Of a stretch of 64,000 nucleotides of DNA, positions 60,916 to 64,000 are shown piece by piece. The DNA comes from Alistipes sp. (GTDB lineage Bacteria > Bacteroidota > Bacteroidia > Bacteroidales > Rikenellaceae), in contig JAFXIS010000054.1 in assembly GCA_017532885.1 (NCBI GenBank), forward strand, positions 97,038 through 161,037, given 5' to 3'. Position 1 is the first letter of the stretch. Every line of letters begins with the position of its first letter. The position numbers and the translations under genes were made by a program. Below the pieces are notes generated by a model. That model saw only the letters and a list, made by a program, of their open reading frames with translations, did no database searches and was not told the DNA's origin.

Positions 60916-61485
60916 ATGGCAGAACAAGGCAAGCTCGTAATTTTCTCAGCCCCCAGCGGCTCAGGTAAGACCACAATCGTGCGTCAATTATTGGAGGTAT
61001 TTCCTCAATTCGAGTTCTCGATTTCGGCAACATCTCGCGCCCCACGCGGTCAGGAGCAAGATGGCATAGACTATTTTTTCCTCACGCAGGAGGAGTTTCG
61101 TCAAAAGGTTGCCGAAGAGGCCTTTGTGGAGTGGGAGGAGGTCTACAATGGCACCTGCTACGGCACTCTCAAGAGCGAAATGGAGCGCATTTGGCAGAAA
61201 GGCAATGTCATTGTGTTTGATGTCGATGTTATGGGCGGCATCAACCTTAAGAGCATTTTTGGCGAGAGAGCTTGTTCCATATTCATCATGCCGCCTTCAA
61301 TCGAGGAGTTGCAGAAACGCTTGGAGGGTAGGGCAACCGACAATGCCGAGACCATTGCAAAGCGAGTTGCGAAGGCGGATTTCGAGATTTCCAAAGCCCC
61401 ACACTTCGACCATGTAGTGATAAACGACCGTTTGGATGATGCGGTTGCAGAGGCTCGTAAAATCATTTCAGACTTTTTAGCTTAA
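60916..61485 (+). CDS. gmk: Guanylate kinase
   Basis: 189-residue kinase converting GMP to GDP. P-loop FSAPSGSGKTTIVRQLL (residues 9-25), GMP-binding SATSRAPRGQEQDGIDYFF and EWEEVYNGTCYGTLKSEME, and IMPPSIEELQKRLEGRATDN lid. Starts 2 bp after yicC. Confidence 0.96.
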   Translation: MAEQGKLVIFSAPSGSGKTTIVRQLLEVFPQFEFSISATSRAPRGQEQDGIDYFFLTQEEFRQKVAEEAFVEWEEVYNGTCYGTLKSEMERIWQKGNVIVFDVDVMGGINLKSIFGERACSIFIMPPSIEELQKRLEGRATDNAETIAKRVAKADFEISKAPHFDHVVINDRLDDAVAEARKIISDFLA

Positions 61486-61490
61486 AGCAT

Positions 61491-62309
61491 ATGGCAAAAC
61501 GACGCATGATACTCTATTTCGGTTCTTTCAACCCGATACACCGAGGGCATATCGCCTTGGCGGAGTATGCCATCAAGCACAACTTCGGCGACGAGGTGGC
61601 AATGATTATCTCGCCACACAATCCCTTCAAGCAGAGTTGGGCTCAAGCAGCCGAGACGGTGCGTTATGAGATGGCAGAGATAGCATGCCGTAACTCGGCT
61701 TATCCCGAAAAAATTTTACCTTCGGTGATAGAGTTCTTGCTGGAAAAGCCCTCTTATACGGTAAACACATTGCGTCATTTGGTTGAGAATTACGGTTCTC
61801 AAATGGAGTTTTCGATTCTTATGGGTAGTGACCTTATCAACCAATTACCTCGTTGGCGTGAGGCTGAATATATAATCGAAAATTTCGACCTTCTGGTCTA
61901 TCCGCGCCCGAATGAGCCAATGACCTTCTCCACACCGAGAACTACATTTTTGGCAGATGCGCCGCAATTTGACCTCAGTTCCACGATGATACGCGATGCC
62001 ATAGAGCGTGGGGACGACACTTCGGCGATGCTTGACAAAGAGGTTGCCGACTATATTCGCGAGCATGGGCTATGGAGCCTCGCTTACAAAATATCGTCAC
62101 TCTCGGCAGCTATAAATCAAGGCGAGGAGAGTGCCGACCTATACATCGAGCGCGGCAAATGTTATTTCCGACAGCAGGAGTGGGGTAGCGCCATAAACGA
62201 CTTCCAGCAAGCCTTAAAGATTACACCTTCACACAAGGAGGCACAGCAATATATCGACATGACACGCGAGATATTGGAGTTCAGATATAAAGATATTTAT
62301 AACCCATAG
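61491..62309 (+). CDS. nadD: Nicotinate-nucleotide adenylyltransferase with C-terminal TPR extension
   Basis: 272 residues. About 1-195 are NadD: LYFGSFNPIHRGHIALAEYA (HxGH), SPHNPFKQSW, VLMGSDL-like ILMGSDLINQLPRWREAEYI and STMIRDAIERGDD. It joins nicotinate mononucleotide to AMP for NAD synthesis. Usual NadD length is 190-215; the extra 70 residues contain a TPR-like unit (ADLYIERGKCYFRQQEWGSAINDFQQALKITPSHKEAQQYI). Starts 5 bp after gmk. Confidence 0.92.
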   Translation: MAKRRMILYFGSFNPIHRGHIALAEYAIKHNFGDEVAMIISPHNPFKQSWAQAAETVRYEMAEIACRNSAYPEKILPSVIEFLLEKPSYTVNTLRHLVENYGSQMEFSILMGSDLINQLPRWREAEYIIENFDLLVYPRPNEPMTFSTPRTTFLADAPQFDLSSTMIRDAIERGDDTSAMLDKEVADYIREHGLWSLAYKISSLSAAINQGEESADLYIERGKCYFRQQEWGSAINDFQQALKITPSHKEAQQYIDMTREILEFRYKDIYNP

Positions 62310-62312
62310 AGA

Positions 62313-62891
62313 ATGATTGAAATTGATGACAAGATAGTAAGCATCGACCTTTTAAGGGAGTGCTTCGTATGCGATTTAGGCAAATGCAAAGGCATCTGCT
62401 GCGTCGAAGGCGATGCCGGAGCCCCTTTGGATATCGAGGAGGTTGATTTATTGGAGGAGGAGTACGAGAATTACGCCCCCTACATGACCGAGGAGGGACG
62501 CCGCGAGGTTGAGCGCCAAGGTTTTATGGTTGTAGATGCAGATGGCGACTACACAACACCACTTGTCGATAATGCCGCCTGTGCCTACGCATTCGAAGAG
62601 AATGGCATAACCTTCTGCGCTATCGAGAGAGCCTACCGCGAAGGCAAATGCTCATTCCTAAAGCCTATTTCGTGCCATTTATATCCTATTCGCGTGAAGC
62701 AGTTCCGCAACGGCTCTTATGGGCTGAATTATCATCGCTGGGCAGTATGCCGCGATGCGGTGGAGTGCGGTCGAAAATTAGGCGTACCCGTATACAAAGC
62801 GCTCAAAGAACCTATTATCAGAAAATTTGGCGAGGAGTTCTACACCGCATTGGAGTGCGCCGAAGAGATGCTCAAAGAGCAGGAGAAATAG
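62313..62891 (+). CDS. DUF3109 family Cys-rich protein
   Basis: 192 residues. Cys motifs CFVCDLGKCKGICCVEGDAGAPL, AACAYAFEENGITFCAIERAYREGKCSFLKPISCHLYPIRV and CRDAVECGRKLGVPV suggest a bound metal or Fe-S cluster, as in the related YkgJ-type family. Bacteroidota commonly encode one copy. Function unknown. It starts 3 bp after nadD. Confidence 0.8.
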   Translation: MIEIDDKIVSIDLLRECFVCDLGKCKGICCVEGDAGAPLDIEEVDLLEEEYENYAPYMTEEGRREVERQGFMVVDADGDYTTPLVDNAACAYAFEENGITFCAIERAYREGKCSFLKPISCHLYPIRVKQFRNGSYGLNYHRWAVCRDAVECGRKLGVPVYKALKEPIIRKFGEEFYTALECAEEMLKEQEK

Positions 62892-62921
62892 AGAAAATCA
62901 AAATTGCAAACCTACACACAA

Positions 62922-63983
62922 ATGAGATTCAACAGAAAAGCACTTACAGCCGCTATGCTGACAATATTTGCCGTAGCAAGTGCGGCAGCACAAGATATAT
63001 CACTCGAAGAGGCAAACAAGGCAGCCGCTGAAGCAAAAGTCGAGCAGGACACACTTCCCGACGATGCAATCATCGTGCGCCGCGTACCTTTGGCTTCAGG
63101 CCCGGACCTTAACATCACAGAGCTGGTAGTCGATACTATCCCCTCATCAAGCGAAGGATTGCAGATTGTTCTCTTCAACGACAACACTTGGCGTTATATT
63201 CGCAATCGCGATATTTCAGCTCTCGACGAAACGGTATTTACACAAAATTGGGACACCATAAACCTCAACCCTTACCGAGTAGAGTTGAAGGATTTGCCGA
63301 TATCTATGGTTATAGATTTGGTCGATACGCTCAAGAGTTATCATTACCCCTACAAGGGCCGCATTACATCAAAATATGGCCCACGCCGTCGTCGCGTACA
63401 TCAGGGTACAGACATAGCCCTAAAGATTGGCGACCCCATTTACGCGCCATTCGACGGCAGGGTACGCCTCACGAAGCACTATCGCGGAGGATATGGCAAT
63501 CTTATTGTTTTGCGCCACGACAATGGTCTTGAAACATTCTACGGACACCTTTCGGAGATTTTGGTCGAGCCGGAGCAGTGGGTTACAGCCGGACAGGTTA
63601 TCGGTTATGGCGGTAATACCGGACGAAGCACAGGCCCGCACCTCCACTTTGAGATGAGGTACAAAGGACAATCTTTTGACGCTGAGCGCCTTATAGATTT
63701 TTCAACAGGTACTCTGCGTCGCGAAACATTCCTTCTGAAGCGCACCTATTTCAGCCCATATTCTCGTTTTACGCAAGATTTCGAGATGGAAATTCAGTCC
63801 GAGGAGGAGGATAAGAAGATTGCCGCAGAGGCTGCAGCCCGCAAATACCACATTGTTAAGAGTGGCGACACATTGGGCCGTATCGCCATAAATAACCACA
63901 CGACAGTTACAAAGCTTTGTCAGCTCAATGGCATTTCGCGTAACTCAACACTGCGTATTGGTCAGCGAATAAGAGTAAGGTAG
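62922..63983 (+). CDS. Secreted M23 peptidase with C-terminal LysM domain
   Basis: 353 residues. Signal peptide RFNRKALTAAMLTIFAVASAAAQ, a helical spacer, then a zinc metallopeptidase domain of LytM type: RVHQGTDIALKIGDPIYAPFDGRV (H-x3-D), YGHLSEILVEPEQWVTAGQVIGYGGNTGRSTGPHLHFEMRY (HxH). The C-terminal 45 residues are a LysM (YHIVKSGDTLGRIAINNHTTVTKLCQLNGISRNSTLRIGQRIRV). All zinc ligands are present, so it is likely an active peptidoglycan endopeptidase. ATG 62922 gives the signal peptide; an in-frame TTG at 62904 is less likely. Confidence 0.9.
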   Translation: MRFNRKALTAAMLTIFAVASAAAQDISLEEANKAAAEAKVEQDTLPDDAIIVRRVPLASGPDLNITELVVDTIPSSSEGLQIVLFNDNTWRYIRNRDISALDETVFTQNWDTINLNPYRVELKDLPISMVIDLVDTLKSYHYPYKGRITSKYGPRRRRVHQGTDIALKIGDPIYAPFDGRVRLTKHYRGGYGNLIVLRHDNGLETFYGHLSEILVEPEQWVTAGQVIGYGGNTGRSTGPHLHFEMRYKGQSFDAERLIDFSTGTLRRETFLLKRTYFSPYSRFTQDFEMEIQSEEEDKKIAAEAAARKYHIVKSGDTLGRIAINNHTTVTKLCQLNGISRNSTLRIGQRIRVR

Positions 63984-63987
63984 GGGA

Positions 63988-63997
63988 GAGAATTCAA
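63988..63997 (+). repeat. Start of a further intergenic repeat (cut by window end)
   Basis: GAGAATTCAA, as at 28048 and 39444, occurs here just after a stop codon; AATTCAAAAT also matches the start of the repeat at 43083. The rest lies outside the window. Confidence 0.4.
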
Positions 63998-64000
63998 AAT

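Noticed and set aside
1..64000. Prophage, integrative element, CRISPR or restriction system
   Set aside because: Genes are nearly all housekeeping metabolism with uniform composition; no integrase, transposase, cas or phage-type gene and no repeat-spacer array seen.

Overview
The window is from a Bacteroidota chromosome, most likely order Bacteroidales and possibly Rikenellaceae/Alistipes-like; the family is an inference. Signs are repeated TAnnTTTG -7 promoter boxes, several with a TTTG or TTG about 19-20 bp upstream, a FeoA-FeoB fusion, a large TonB-dependent receptor with an N-terminal carboxypeptidase-regulatory-like domain, a FISUMP-type lipoprotein, a serC-serA-DUF1015 operon and single-chain PurL. 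I found no tRNA, rRNA, CRISPR array, phage or insertion sequence.

Layout. 1-1.7 kb: 5'-truncated ferredoxin-fused aldo/keto reductase and a DUF1893 protein. 1.7-5.5 kb (minus): metY-metX-hom operon behind a leader that encodes a Met/Cys-rich peptide. 5.6-9.4 kb (minus): feoAB, a hemerythrin-like protein and a LuxR-type regulator with a degenerate receiver. 9.4-9.96 kb: a candidate structured RNA with its own promoter and terminator. 9.96-19.6 kb (plus): purE-purL-purM-purN-purH-purD and folD. 19.7-24 kb: membrane-bound LytTR regulator, fabH, fabF, fabG. 24.4-28 kb (plus): pyrF-pyrE-pyrB-purT. 28.1-35.6 kb (minus): pyrC-carA-carB-pyrK-pyrD behind a pyrBI-like attenuator leader. 35.7-41.3 kb: TonB-dependent receptor, DedA/YqaA-like membrane protein, FISUMP lipoprotein. 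41.6-48.4 kb (minus): mtaB, a HAMP membrane protein, trkH, a SPOR-like protein, nfeD, floA. 48.5-53.3 kb (plus): metal ABC permease, LptF/G permease, fmt, glycerol-1-phosphate dehydrogenase. 53.4-59.6 kb (minus): four-subunit 2-oxoacid:ferredoxin oxidoreductase and serC-serA-DUF1015. 60-64 kb (plus): yicC, gmk, nadD-TPR, a DUF3109 protein, an M23/LysM peptidase.

How the genes fit together. The region carries every de novo step to UMP, six purine-pathway enzymes with two alternative GAR transformylases, folD (source of the formyl donor), the homoserine-to-homocysteine branch and two serine-synthesis genes. Several of these operons have leaders that look like transcription attenuators. The strongest is upstream of pyrC, where a 26-codon hydrophobic leader ORF crosses a U-rich stretch and then a terminator hairpin, as in the enterobacterial pyrBI leader. 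The metY leader encodes MSGARCMMCSMRMCR. The CarA subunit in the pyrimidine operon has Ser in place of the glutaminase nucleophile Cys, as in ammonia-dependent mammalian CPS I. PyrB carries a C-terminal PyrI-like zinc module.

Intergenic regions hold a set of small repeats: 9-bp-periodic inverted arms, hairpins with a shared ACA(A/G)GGGTGT apex, a roughly 60-bp element present twice with a covarying stem, and one REP-like palindrome. All identifications come from reading the sequence; no database search was run.
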